NCBI GenBank assembly: GCA_902573735.1
Contig: CACGLH010000007.1
Location: 1 to 64,000, forward strand
DNA: 64,000 bases
Reading direction: 5' to 3'
Source of the DNA: an uncultured Alphaproteobacteria bacterium
Lineage (GTDB): Bacteria > Pseudomonadota > Alphaproteobacteria > Rhodobacterales > Rhodobacteraceae
Shown here in pieces: positions 18,395 through 26,877 of this stretch (within the stretch, counting starts at the first letter, position 1; every line of letters begins with the position of its first letter). Both the position numbers and the translations under genes were made by a program. Under the pieces are notes generated by a model. The model searched no databases. It saw only the letters and a list, made by a program, of their open reading frames with translations, and was not told the DNA's origin.

Positions 18395-18409
18395 TGTAAA
18401 AATTTTACA
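18395..18409 (+). promoter_or_regulatory. Palindromic candidate operator upstream of NitT/TauT operon
   Basis: A perfect palindrome TGTAAAA-A-TTTTACA, extended imperfectly by GTC/GAC arms to 18392-18416. It lies 41 bases before the start of the binding protein gene and has the size and symmetry of a dimeric repressor site. No cognate regulator gene is in the window. Confidence 0.4.
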
Positions 18410-18450
18410 AACAGACAAAAAGTATTTTTTCATATAAGAAAGGAAAACAA

Positions 18451-19455
18451 ATGCGTAATTTTCTTTTAGGAACCATAATATTATTTTGTTCCTCAGTTTA
18501 TAGTTTTGCTGAAACTAAAATGTCTTTTGCATTAGATTGGAAATTTGAAGGGCCAAGTGCACCGTATTTTTATGCCATTGATCAAGGTTTCTTCAAAGCA
18601 GAAGGTATTGAAGTAGAAATTTCTCCAGGTAAAGGTTCGTTAGATGCAATACCTAAAGTTGCAACTGGAGCTTTCCCAATAGGATTTGCCGATATCAACA
18701 GTGTTGTTAAATTTATAGATAAAAATCCAGGAGCTCCTGTTACTGGCATTATGATGGTTTATGATAAACCACCATTCGCTATAGCCGGAAGAAAAAGTCT
18801 TGGTACTAGTTCTCCAAAGGATTTAGAAGGAAAAATTTTAGGCGCTCCACCTCCAGATGGAGCATGGGCTCAATTTCCTGCATTTGCATCAGCAAATAAT
18901 CTTGATGTTAATAAAATTACGGTTGAACCTGTTGGCTTCCCAACTCGTGAACCAATGTTAGCAGAAAGTAAGGTTGACGCAATTACTGGATTTTCATTTT
19001 CAATGTTTTTAAACTTAGTAAGATTAGGAGTTCCTGAAGATGATATTACTATAATGTTGATGGCCAATAATGGCTTAGAACTTTATGGAAACTCTATTAT
19101 TGTAAATACCGATTTTGCAGAAAAAAATTCAGGTTTAGTTACTGGTTTCTTAAGAGCTGTTGCTAAAGGTTGGAAAGCTGCGATAGAAAATCCAGAAGAT
19201 GCAGTTAAAAGTATGATTAAAAGGAACCCTGCAGCAGACTTAGCATTAGAGACAAGACGCTTAAAATTAGCAATAGAAGGAAATGTTCTTACAGCGAATA
19301 CAGCATCTAGTGGTATGGGAAATATTGATGAAGGAAGAATGAAGAAGGCTATAAGCCAATTAGCTGAAAATTATAAATTTGAAAATTCTCCTAATATGTC
19401 TCTTTATTTTACAGATCAATATCTTCCTAGTGATGGAAGTCTAATGATAAAATAA
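18451..19455 (+). CDS. NitT/TauT-type ABC transporter substrate-binding protein
   Basis: A periplasmic protein of the NMT1/SsuA-like family, 334 residues. It has a signal peptide (MRNFLLGTIILFCSSVYSFA), then MSFALDWKFEGPSAPYFYAIDQGFF and GFADINSVVKF. The family imports nitrate, taurine, sulfonates, thiamin precursors or other small N/S compounds. The DWKFEG...GEADINS-like subgroup has no firm ligand that I know. It heads an operon with ATPase (19507) and permease (20282). Confidence 0.85.
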   Translation: MRNFLLGTIILFCSSVYSFAETKMSFALDWKFEGPSAPYFYAIDQGFFKAEGIEVEISPGKGSLDAIPKVATGAFPIGFADINSVVKFIDKNPGAPVTGIMMVYDKPPFAIAGRKSLGTSSPKDLEGKILGAPPPDGAWAQFPAFASANNLDVNKITVEPVGFPTREPMLAESKVDAITGFSFSMFLNLVRLGVPEDDITIMLMANNGLELYGNSIIVNTDFAEKNSGLVTGFLRAVAKGWKAAIENPEDAVKSMIKRNPAADLALETRRLKLAIEGNVLTANTASSGMGNIDEGRMKKAISQLAENYKFENSPNMSLYFTDQYLPSDGSLMIK

Positions 19456-19460
19456 AAATC

Positions 19461-19488
19461 AAAGTAGGTGGATTAATCCACCTACTTT
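19461..19488 (+). terminator. Hairpin after the NitT/TauT binding-protein gene
   Basis: A perfect 12-bp stem AAAGTAGGTGGA / TCCACCTACTTT with a TTAA loop, starting 6 bases after the binding protein stop. It is followed only by a short T run (TTTAA), so it is more likely a partial terminator or mRNA stabiliser than a full stop. Confidence 0.75.
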
Positions 19489-19506
19489 AATCCTTAATTT
19501 GAAAAT

Positions 19507-20277
19507 ATGCATATTGAACTTCGAAATGTTTCTCATGAATTTGAGCTAGAAACAGGCTTTCTCCCAGTTTTAGAAAATTTATCATTTTCAGTTCCAAAAG
19601 GTAAATTTACAGCAATAGTTGGTCCTTCTGGTTGTGGTAAATCAACTATCACTAGATTGGTTAGTGGACTTTTAAAATCAAAAAAAGGCGAAGTATTTAT
19701 CTCTAATGAAATAGTTAATTCACCTAAGTCAACTGTAGGAATGGCTTTTCAAAATCCAGTTCTTTTGGAATGGCGGAATATCTTAGATAATGTAATCCTA
19801 CCACTTGAAATAGTATCCAAGAGTATGAATAAAGTTGAAAAAATAACCCGCGCAAGAGAGCTTCTAAGTTTAGTTGGACTAGCTGAATTTGAAAAAAGCA
19901 GGCCATCTGAACTATCTGGAGGAATGAAACAAAGAGCTTCACTTTGTAGATCTTTAGTACATAAACCAGAAGTTTTGATATTAGATGAACCATTTGGTGC
20001 ACTTGATGCTTTTACTAGAGAAGACTTATGGCAAACGATGTTAACATTGAAAAAACAAGAAAGTTTTACTTGTATACTTATTACCCATGACTTAAGAGAA
20101 GCAATTTTTTTAGCAGACGAAGTTTTGGTACTTTCAGGAAGGCCAGCAACTTTACAATTTCAACTAGAGTCAAAGCTTGGTGATAACAGAAAATTAGATG
20201 ATTTATATACAAATGAAACTACAAAATCACTTTCTATACTTCGCAAACAGATAGAAATTGCACAAAAACACAAATGA
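19507..20277 (+). CDS. NitT/TauT-type ABC transporter ATP-binding protein
   Basis: An ATPase of 256 residues with Walker A GPSGCGKST, Q-loop FQNPVLLEW, signature LSGGMKQRASL, Walker B LILDEPFGALDA and switch ITHDL. The SsuB/TauB-like length and the FQNPVLLEWR Q-loop fit the NitT/TauT family. It starts 18 bases after the hairpin that follows the binding-protein gene and is 4 bases before the chosen start of the permease. Confidence 0.92.
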   Translation: MHIELRNVSHEFELETGFLPVLENLSFSVPKGKFTAIVGPSGCGKSTITRLVSGLLKSKKGEVFISNEIVNSPKSTVGMAFQNPVLLEWRNILDNVILPLEIVSKSMNKVEKITRARELLSLVGLAEFEKSRPSELSGGMKQRASLCRSLVHKPEVLILDEPFGALDAFTREDLWQTMLTLKKQESFTCILITHDLREAIFLADEVLVLSGRPATLQFQLESKLGDNRKLDDLYTNETTKSLSILRKQIEIAQKHK

Positions 20278-20281
20278 CCTT

Positions 20282-21040
20282 ATGACTAGCTATAATAAAA
20301 TAATAATCCCTTTATTAAGTGTTTTCATTTTTTGTATATTCTGGGAATGGCTTGTTTGGATTAACGGTTGGCCAAACTATAAAATGGCATCCCCCTCAGA
20401 TTTGTGGCCTGCCTTTTGGAAATTTCGTTGGCTTTTTCTGAGTTATGGATGGGATACTCTCTGGAGAACCATAGTGGGCTTATCTCTATCAGTTTTTGTT
20501 GGTGTTGGGTTTGGAATAATAATGGGATTTTCAAAAACAATGCGTATAGCTTTATATCCTCTTTTGGTCGGTTTTAATGCCATACCTAAAGCTACAGTGG
20601 TACCTGTGATTGCACTTATGTTTGTAGGCTTTCATGACATGAATACTATTTTAATAGTCATTTTTATTTCTTTTTTTCCAATAGCCGTTTCAATATCTAT
20701 TGGTTTATCAACTTTAGAACCTGAATATAAGGATATTTTATTGTCATTAGGTGCAACTAAATTTGAAATTTTTTATAAGATAGCATTACCTAAAACATTA
20801 CCTGAGTTTTTTGGTGCTCTCAAAGTTTCAGCTACCTTAGCATTTATCGGCACTAATTTGATGGAAATAATTGAACCTCACGGAAAAGGATTAGGGCATC
20901 TTTTTGACAGCGGAAAGATAAGTGCTGATTATCCATTGATGTTTGCCGTATTAATTGCCCTTGCAGTATTAGGCATTTTTTTATACTACATTGTAGTCTT
21001 ATTTGAAAGCATTTTTGCAGGATGGGCAGAAAGAAATTAA
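20282..21040 (+). CDS. NitT/TauT-type ABC transporter permease
   Basis: A six-helix permease of about 252 residues. The cytoplasmic coupling loop (LEPEYKDILLSLGATKFEIFYKIALPKTL) has the EAA-like sequence of SsuC/TauC. ATG 20282 just after the ATPase stop is preferred; a TTG at 20258 would overlap it by 20 bases. The gene is convergent with the lactonase at 21098. Confidence 0.9.
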   Translation: MTSYNKIIIPLLSVFIFCIFWEWLVWINGWPNYKMASPSDLWPAFWKFRWLFLSYGWDTLWRTIVGLSLSVFVGVGFGIIMGFSKTMRIALYPLLVGFNAIPKATVVPVIALMFVGFHDMNTILIVIFISFFPIAVSISIGLSTLEPEYKDILLSLGATKFEIFYKIALPKTLPEFFGALKVSATLAFIGTNLMEIIEPHGKGLGHLFDSGKISADYPLMFAVLIALAVLGIFLYYIVVLFESIFAGWAERN

Positions 21041-21097
21041 TCGTTTTAAATTTGAACCATTCCTTAATATCAATTTTTATTGATTCTCATGTTATGT

Positions 21098-21934
21098 CTA
21101 TAAATTCCATATATTAATGCTATTTTCAAAGAAAAAGCTTTTCTTTTCTTCATGCGACCAGTCTTGTGTCATCAAATAAGTGACGGCTACCCAAGTTTCT
21201 AAACCTCCACCAAGATTACACACTGGACTATCACTGCCCCATATAATTCTTTTAATTCCAAAAGAACTAACCACATGTTCAAAATAAGGTTTTATTTCAT
21301 CTAAAGTCCATGTCCTGTTATCACCATACGCTATAATACCAGAAATCTTACAAAATAAATTATCTCGATGAGCTAATTGAGAAATACTTTTTTTCCAATC
21401 ATTAAAATCACCATCTTTTATGTTTGGAACACCACAATGATCTAGAATAAATGTTACTTTTGGACAGAAATCAATTAGTTGCATTATTTCTGAGTGTTGA
21501 TGAGGAAATGCACATAAATCAAAAGTAAGTTTTGTTTCAGATAGTAAATTTACATTTTTTTTAAATTGGTCACTGCCTGCGGTGTTATCTGGAGCAACAT
21601 GTAATACTCTACGAAATCCCTTAATTAATTTTTGAGTATCTGCATATTCAATCATATCTTGGAAATTATTGTGTTCTGGTCTACAGGAAGAAATAACACC
21701 TTTTATAATAGTATCATTATTTTCAATCAAATTATGTATCATCTTCGTTTCTTCTTTAATTTGATTTTCTTCAACATCTACTTCCATATGTAAACACGCA
21801 CTTATTCCTAAACGACTAGCTTTAATATGATAGTCTTCATAATGACTAGGTTTATTTAATAAATCTACTTTATCCAACCATGGATATTTCAAAATATCTG
21901 GATAAATCAAATGCAAATGTGTATCAAATAGCAT
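21098..21934 (-). CDS. Sugar lactonase, amidohydrolase-2 family (COG3618)
   Basis: A TIM-barrel metal hydrolase of 278 residues. Family features: N-terminal DTHLHL (HxH at 6-8), KGFRRVLHVAPD, ILDHCGVPN and IIWGSDSPVC with the catalytic aspartate. COG3618 enzymes open sugar lactones such as L-fucono-1,5-lactone or L-rhamnono-1,4-lactone. With the fucose-dehydrogenase-like aldo/keto reductase at 24938 it fits an oxidative deoxy-sugar route. The substrate is inferred. Confidence 0.8.
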   Translation of the reverse strand: MLFDTHLHLIYPDILKYPWLDKVDLLNKPSHYEDYHIKASRLGISACLHMEVDVEENQIKEETKMIHNLIENNDTIIKGVISSCRPEHNNFQDMIEYADTQKLIKGFRRVLHVAPDNTAGSDQFKKNVNLLSETKLTFDLCAFPHQHSEIMQLIDFCPKVTFILDHCGVPNIKDGDFNDWKKSISQLAHRDNLFCKISGIIAYGDNRTWTLDEIKPYFEHVVSSFGIKRIIWGSDSPVCNLGGGLETWVAVTYLMTQDWSHEEKKSFFFENSINIWNL

Positions 21935-22020
21935 ATTTCAACCTAAAAATTAGTAATATTATTTTACATTTATAATCATACTTATTTAAATTAGTTAGAG
22001 AAAATTGATACAAAAAATTT

Positions 22021-22974
22021 CTAAACAATGCAGGATCTTCCATTTACTGCTAAGTAAGCTGAATAAATAGACGTTGTTCCAGCAATAAAAAGTCTATTTA
22101 AAGAACTTCCTCCAAAACAAACATTTGCAACCATCTCAGGAATACGTATTTTGCCTATAAGTTTTCCATCTTTAGAAAAGCAATGCACACCATCTGCAGC
22201 TGAAGTCCATAACCTATCTTCAGTATCAAATCGAAACCCATCAAAAAGACCAGCATTACATTCTGCAAATACTTTACTTTCTCCCAATGAACTGCCATCA
22301 CTATTTACTTTTATTTTTCTTATATGTTTAGGACCATTTTTCATATGAGATAAGCCAGTATCAGAAATAAAAAGTGAAGTTTCATCATGGTTGAAAGCTA
22401 AACCATTTGGTTTAATAAAATCTGTTGCTACAATTGAAATATTTTTTAAATCCCTATCTATCCTGTAAACAAAGCAACCTTCCTGCTCAGAAATAGATTT
22501 GATACCTTCATAATCACTAATTATTCCATAAGTAGGATCAGTAAACCATATCGAACCATCAGATTTAACAACAACATCATTTGGAGAATTTAGTTTTTTA
22601 TTATTAAAACTATCAGCAACTATTGTGATAGAACCATTATGTTCTGTTCTTGTAACTCTTCTACTTTTATGCTCGCAAGTGATCAACCTACCTTGATGAT
22701 CAATTGTATTCCCATTGGAACAATATGATGGTTTTCTAAAAACTGAAACACCTCCGTCAGTTTCATCCCAGCGAAGAATTCTATTATTTGGTATATCAGA
22801 AATTAACAAATATTTTCCTGCAGGAAACCAAACTGGACCCTCTAACCATCTTGCACCTGTCCACAACCTCTCTACTCTTCCATGACCTGTCAAACAATTT
22901 GCAAATTCTGAGGATAGTATCTCAAAACCTGTACCTTCTATTTCTCCAAACAAATAAGCCACCTTTAAATTCAA
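22021..22974 (-). CDS. SMP-30/gluconolactonase-family protein
   Basis: A six-bladed propeller lactonase of 317 residues. Family features: WLEGPVWFPAGKYLLISDIPNNRILRW, LNSPNDVVVKSDGSIWFTDPTYG and KPNGLAFNHDETSLFISDTG, containing the metal ligands Glu, Asn and Asp. It hydrolyses aldonolactones. The start is uncertain: the TTG at 22974 has 20-odd extra residues compared with relatives, which usually begin about where FEIL is read. It lies 86 bases from the lactonase at 21098, on the same strand. Confidence 0.8.
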   Translation of the reverse strand: MNLKVAYLFGEIEGTGFEILSSEFANCLTGHGRVERLWTGARWLEGPVWFPAGKYLLISDIPNNRILRWDETDGGVSVFRKPSYCSNGNTIDHQGRLITCEHKSRRVTRTEHNGSITIVADSFNNKKLNSPNDVVVKSDGSIWFTDPTYGIISDYEGIKSISEQEGCFVYRIDRDLKNISIVATDFIKPNGLAFNHDETSLFISDTGLSHMKNGPKHIRKIKVNSDGSSLGESKVFAECNAGLFDGFRFDTEDRLWTSAADGVHCFSKDGKLIGKIRIPEMVANVCFGGSSLNRLFIAGTTSIYSAYLAVNGRSCIV

Positions 22975-23077
22975 TCAATAAGCATAAAATACTGTAAACT
23001 AAATATACCAACTAAAGAAGTTATATTTTGAAAAAAAAAAATCTAATGTTAAGGTTTAATAATTTTATTATTTTAAG

Positions 23078-24058
23078 GTGAACGTCCTGAATAAATTTGC
23101 TGCTAGACTTAATTCATTTAAAATTGGTCATCAGGATTATTGGCCTGGTAAGAATAATATTAATACCCTTGATTTACTAGGTAGAGCTTCAAAAGCAGGG
23201 ATTAATGCAGCTGACTTAAATTTCCCTGACCACTTTGAAGATATTAATCTTCAAGAATTAAAAGAAACGCTAAACCAATTAAATATCCATTTAAATGGTT
23301 TAGCTATGCGATACTATTCTGAATCAAAGTTTAAATTAGGCGCCTTTACTAATCCCGAAAAGGAAATAAGAAAAAAAGCAATTGAAGAAACAAAAAAAGG
23401 TATTGATATTTTATCAGAGCTTAATGGTGATTTATTAACTTTATGGATGGGCCAAGATGGTTTTGATTATTCCTTTCAAGCCAATTATCGTCAGCTATGG
23501 GATTGGACCATTAATGCTTTACATGAAATAACTGAATATAATCCAAAAATAAAAATTGCTTTAGAATATAAACCCAATGAACCACGTTCTTTTTCTTTAA
23601 TGCCTGATGTATCCACAACCCTTATGGCAATAAAAGAGGTAGGATATAAAAATTTGGGGGTTGTACTCGATTTTGCACACGTAATGTATGCTGACGAAAT
23701 GCCTGCTTATTCTGCCAATTTGATTGGTCGATATTCAGAAATTTTGGGAGTACATCTTAATGATGGGTATGGAAAATGGGATAATGGGTTAATGGTAGGT
23801 TCTGTGCACCCAATACAAATTATAGAATTATTAGTAGAACTTAAGAAACTCAATTATAAAAGGGCCATTTATTTTGATACTTTTCCTGATCATTCTGGCT
23901 TAGATCCAATTAAAGAATCTTTAACTAATATTAAAACTTTTAAGAGGTTAAATAAAATTGCTGATAAATTAATTAATAATTCTGATTTAAATGAAGCTAT
24001 TTCAAATCAAAATGCTACTCAATCTTTTGATATAATCCAAAAATACCTTTTTAAATGA
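23078..24058 (+). CDS. Sugar isomerase/epimerase (TIM barrel)
   Basis: An AP-endonuclease-2-like TIM barrel of 326 residues. Metal/catalytic-site motifs include ALEYKPNEPR, GVVLDFAHVMYADE, GVHLNDGYGKWDNGL and YFDTFPDH. The EYKPNEPR and HLNDGYG set resembles L-rhamnose/ketose isomerase-type proteins. A GTG start is used. It overlaps the PfkB kinase by four bases (ATGA), so isomerised sugar is probably passed straight to phosphorylation. Confidence 0.8.
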   Translation: MNVLNKFAARLNSFKIGHQDYWPGKNNINTLDLLGRASKAGINAADLNFPDHFEDINLQELKETLNQLNIHLNGLAMRYYSESKFKLGAFTNPEKEIRKKAIEETKKGIDILSELNGDLLTLWMGQDGFDYSFQANYRQLWDWTINALHEITEYNPKIKIALEYKPNEPRSFSLMPDVSTTLMAIKEVGYKNLGVVLDFAHVMYADEMPAYSANLIGRYSEILGVHLNDGYGKWDNGLMVGSVHPIQIIELLVELKKLNYKRAIYFDTFPDHSGLDPIKESLTNIKTFKRLNKIADKLINNSDLNEAISNQNATQSFDIIQKYLFK

Positions 24059-24930
24059 AAAAAATATGTATCATAGGATCTTTACACTGGGACATTGTAG
24101 TAAATACAAATAAAATCCCAAAAAAAGATGAAACTTCTAGTGGTTCAAAAGTTCATTACCTTTTTGGTGGAAAAGGAGGTAATCAAGCTTTGTCATCAAA
24201 TAGATATGGGTCTGATACCTATTTTATTGGAAGAATTGGAAAGGACAATTTTGGGAAAAAAATACTCAAAACGCTAAAAAAAAGCACCATTGATATCAAA
24301 CAACTACAGGTAGGATCAGAAAAAAGTGGTATGAGTGTCGCTGTTATAGATAAAAAAGGTAATTATAAAGCAACCATAGTCTCAGGTGCAAACTTAAGTA
24401 TAGATTATAAAAAAATTACTCTTAAAAAAAAAACAGGAATTCTACTGCTGCAAAATGAAATTTCAGAAAAAATAAATTTAATTGCAGCAAAAAAAGCTAA
24501 AGAAATAAATTGTGAGGTATGGATAAATGCCGCACCAGCCAGAAAAATTAATCCAAAATTGTTAGAACTGATTGATGTAATTATTATTAATAAAGTTGAG
24601 GCTGAATTCTATAAAAAATCACTATTTCAAAACAAATTCAATAAATTCACTAAAGTAATAACTTTAGGATCAAAAGGTTTAGAAGTCCAATTTCCCGATG
24701 GAGATCACAAAAAAATTCAAGCTTTTAAAGTAAAGGTAAAGTCGACACATGGTGCAGGAGATGCATTCATAGGAGCTATGGCTTCATATAAGTTAAGAGG
24801 AAATAATTTTATTTCTTGCTTAAACTATGGCCAAGCCGCGGCAGCTTTACATATTTCAAGTACAATTAAACAGAGAAATAAGATTTTAGAAAAAGATATC
24901 TTGGATTTAATTATAAAAAACAAAACTTAA
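24055..24930 (+). CDS. PfkB/ribokinase-family sugar kinase
   Basis: A 291-residue carbohydrate kinase. The substrate-binding GGKGGNQALSS is near residues 38-48 and the catalytic THGAGDAFIGAMASY near 231-245, with its aspartate base. It phosphorylates a pentose- or ketose-like sugar produced by the coupled isomerase. Lysine- and isoleucine-rich composition is typical for the window. It is convergent with the aldo/keto reductase. Confidence 0.85.
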   Translation: MKKICIIGSLHWDIVVNTNKIPKKDETSSGSKVHYLFGGKGGNQALSSNRYGSDTYFIGRIGKDNFGKKILKTLKKSTIDIKQLQVGSEKSGMSVAVIDKKGNYKATIVSGANLSIDYKKITLKKKTGILLLQNEISEKINLIAAKKAKEINCEVWINAAPARKINPKLLELIDVIIINKVEAEFYKKSLFQNKFNKFTKVITLGSKGLEVQFPDGDHKKIQAFKVKVKSTHGAGDAFIGAMASYKLRGNNFISCLNYGQAAAALHISSTIKQRNKILEKDILDLIIKNKT

Positions 24931-24937
24931 AAAAAAA

Positions 24938-25978
24938 TTAATCTATGGGGGCTTCTGGGTTCATTAACTCCCTAGACTTCAAATCATTCCAAAGTTCTTT
25001 TGGAATATTGTACTGCATACATTCGTAATTACTCTTCATTTCCTCTTTACTTTGACCACCTGGGATTACAGAAAGATGTGCATTATGTAATAATGGGAAT
25101 TGAAGCGCAGCTGCTTTAAGAGGAATTTCATATTTACGGCAAACTAATTCAATTTTATTAACTTTTTCTAAGATGTCTTTTGGAGCAATATCATAATTGT
25201 AATAGGCTCCTTTAACTGCTCCAGTAGCAAGAATACCAGAGTTGTATGGGCCACCTGTAATAATTCCAATTCCTCTTTTTTGACAAAGAGGAAGAAAGGA
25301 CTTTAATGCCTCTTGTTCTAAAAGAGTATATCTTCCTGCTAATAAAAATAAGTCAAAGTCTCCTCTTTCAGCCAAATACTGACAAACTTCCCACTCATTA
25401 ATACCACCACCGATTGCAGATATTACATTTTGATCTCTCAGAGATAACATAGCTTCATATCCCTTCTTATCAAAAAATTCTGAAATTCTTTGATCAGATG
25501 CAGTTTTACTACCATGCGTAAATATACATAAATCATGAACATAAAGAATATCAATTTTAGATACTCCTAATCTTTCTAAAGAAAACTCAAAAGAACGCAT
25601 AACTCCATCATAACTATAATCATAGTGTTCTTTTCGAAAAGGAACATTAAACCACTTACCAATTCCAGTTTGATCTTCAGCTTTACAAGGTTTCATTATT
25701 CTACCAACCTTAGAAGATAAAATGTAATCATTTTTATTTTTAGATCTTAAGAATCTGTTTAATCTAGTCTCACTTAAACCTAAACCATACAATGGTGCAG
25801 TATCATAATACCTTACTCCTAAATCCCAAGCACTATTCAAAGTATCATTGGCTTCTTCATCTAAAATACTTTTATATAAATTACCAAGGGGAGCAGATCC
25901 AAATCCAAGTTCAGTAAAATTTAATACACTTTTTTTATGTCGATCCCATTTTCTATGTTTAATCATATTTAAAACCAT
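24938..25978 (-). CDS. Aldo/keto reductase, D-threo-aldose (L-fucose) dehydrogenase type
   Basis: A 346-residue AKR barrel. The catalytic tetrad is visible: Asp and Tyr in YYDTAPLYGLGLSETRL, Lys in LSSKVGR and His in YVHDL. The sequence ELGFGSAPLGNLY and ISAIGGGINEWEVC matches the D-threo-aldose 1-dehydrogenase/L-fucose dehydrogenase group, which oxidises the sugar to its lactone with NAD(P). The lactone could be opened by the enzyme at 21098. Later steps (aldonate dehydratase, aldolase) are not in the window. Confidence 0.78.
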   Translation of the reverse strand: MVLNMIKHRKWDRHKKSVLNFTELGFGSAPLGNLYKSILDEEANDTLNSAWDLGVRYYDTAPLYGLGLSETRLNRFLRSKNKNDYILSSKVGRIMKPCKAEDQTGIGKWFNVPFRKEHYDYSYDGVMRSFEFSLERLGVSKIDILYVHDLCIFTHGSKTASDQRISEFFDKKGYEAMLSLRDQNVISAIGGGINEWEVCQYLAERGDFDLFLLAGRYTLLEQEALKSFLPLCQKRGIGIITGGPYNSGILATGAVKGAYYNYDIAPKDILEKVNKIELVCRKYEIPLKAAALQFPLLHNAHLSVIPGGQSKEEMKSNYECMQYNIPKELWNDLKSRELMNPEAPID

Positions 25979-26067
25979 AAAATAACAAACACCTTTCGAT
26001 GGTAATCATTTTTCCTTTACCTGACCAGAATTAAATAGTTAAATTATATTTTTAAGGGAGTTCATAG

Positions 26068-26877
26068 TTGGAAGATAAATTCTATAAACTATTTGGCACT
26101 AAAAAACCTATTATAGCAATGGTACATTTAGGAGCTTTGCCAGGGTCTCCACTTTATAATAAAGAAAGTGGTATTACCGGCTTAATAAAAGAAGCCAAAA
26201 AAGATTTAGAAGCACTTCAAACTGCTAAATTTGATGCAATTATGTTTGGAAATGAAAATGATCGCCCTTATCAACTTAATGTAGATACTGCATCAACTGC
26301 TGCTGCTGCATATATTATTGGCGAATTAAAAAGAGATATTAAAATACCTTTTGGTGTAGATATGCTTTGGGATCCAATGGCTACTATTGCCTTAGGTACT
26401 GCAACTAAAGCAAATTTTGTACGAGAAATTTTTACGGGTACTTACTCCTCAGATATGGGTATTTGGGCTCCAAATGCAGGGGAAGCCTTGAGATATAAAC
26501 AGAATTTGGGAAGTGAGGAGATGCTTTTACTTTTTAATATTTCAGCAGAATTTGCATATTCACAAGATAGACGACCTTTAACTGATAGAGCTAGAAGTGT
26601 AGTATTTTCTTCATTACCAGATGCAATTTTAGTTAGTGGTCAAATAACTGGTGAAGCAGCATCCATGCATGACTTAATGTCTGTAAAAAAAGTATTACCG
26701 CATACTCCAGTTCTAGCTAATACTGGAGTCAAGCATGATACAGTAATTCAAGTATTAAAAAATGCGGATGGTTGCATTGTTGGGTCGTCTTTAAAAGAGG
26801 ATGGGAATACTTGGAAGCCAGTTGATCCAAAACGTGCTAGAGATTTTATGAATATTGTAAGTAAATTTAGAAAGTAA
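26068..26877 (+). CDS. BtpA/SgcQ-family protein
   Basis: A TIM-barrel-like protein of 269 residues. The start MEDKFYKLFGTKKPIIAMVHLGALPGSP is typical of BtpA (photosystem I assembly) and E. coli SgcQ. Later GVDMLWDPMATIALGTAT and DGCIVGSSLKEDGNTWKPVD complete the family signature. The biochemical activity is unknown. AAGGGAG at 26054-26060 decides the TTG start at 26068. The next gene is M42; the pair matches sgcQ and sgcX of the E. coli sgc carbohydrate operon. Confidence 0.8.
   Translation: MEDKFYKLFGTKKPIIAMVHLGALPGSPLYNKESGITGLIKEAKKDLEALQTAKFDAIMFGNENDRPYQLNVDTASTAAAAYIIGELKRDIKIPFGVDMLWDPMATIALGTATKANFVREIFTGTYSSDMGIWAPNAGEALRYKQNLGSEEMLLLFNISAEFAYSQDRRPLTDRARSVVFSSLPDAILVSGQITGEAASMHDLMSVKKVLPHTPVLANTGVKHDTVIQVLKNADGCIVGSSLKEDGNTWKPVDPKRARDFMNIVSKFRK

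Noticed and set aside
21069-21084. Hairpin ATCAAT-loop-ATTGAT between convergent genes
   Set aside because: The stem is six A/T-rich pairs without a strong T run; too weak to call a terminator.
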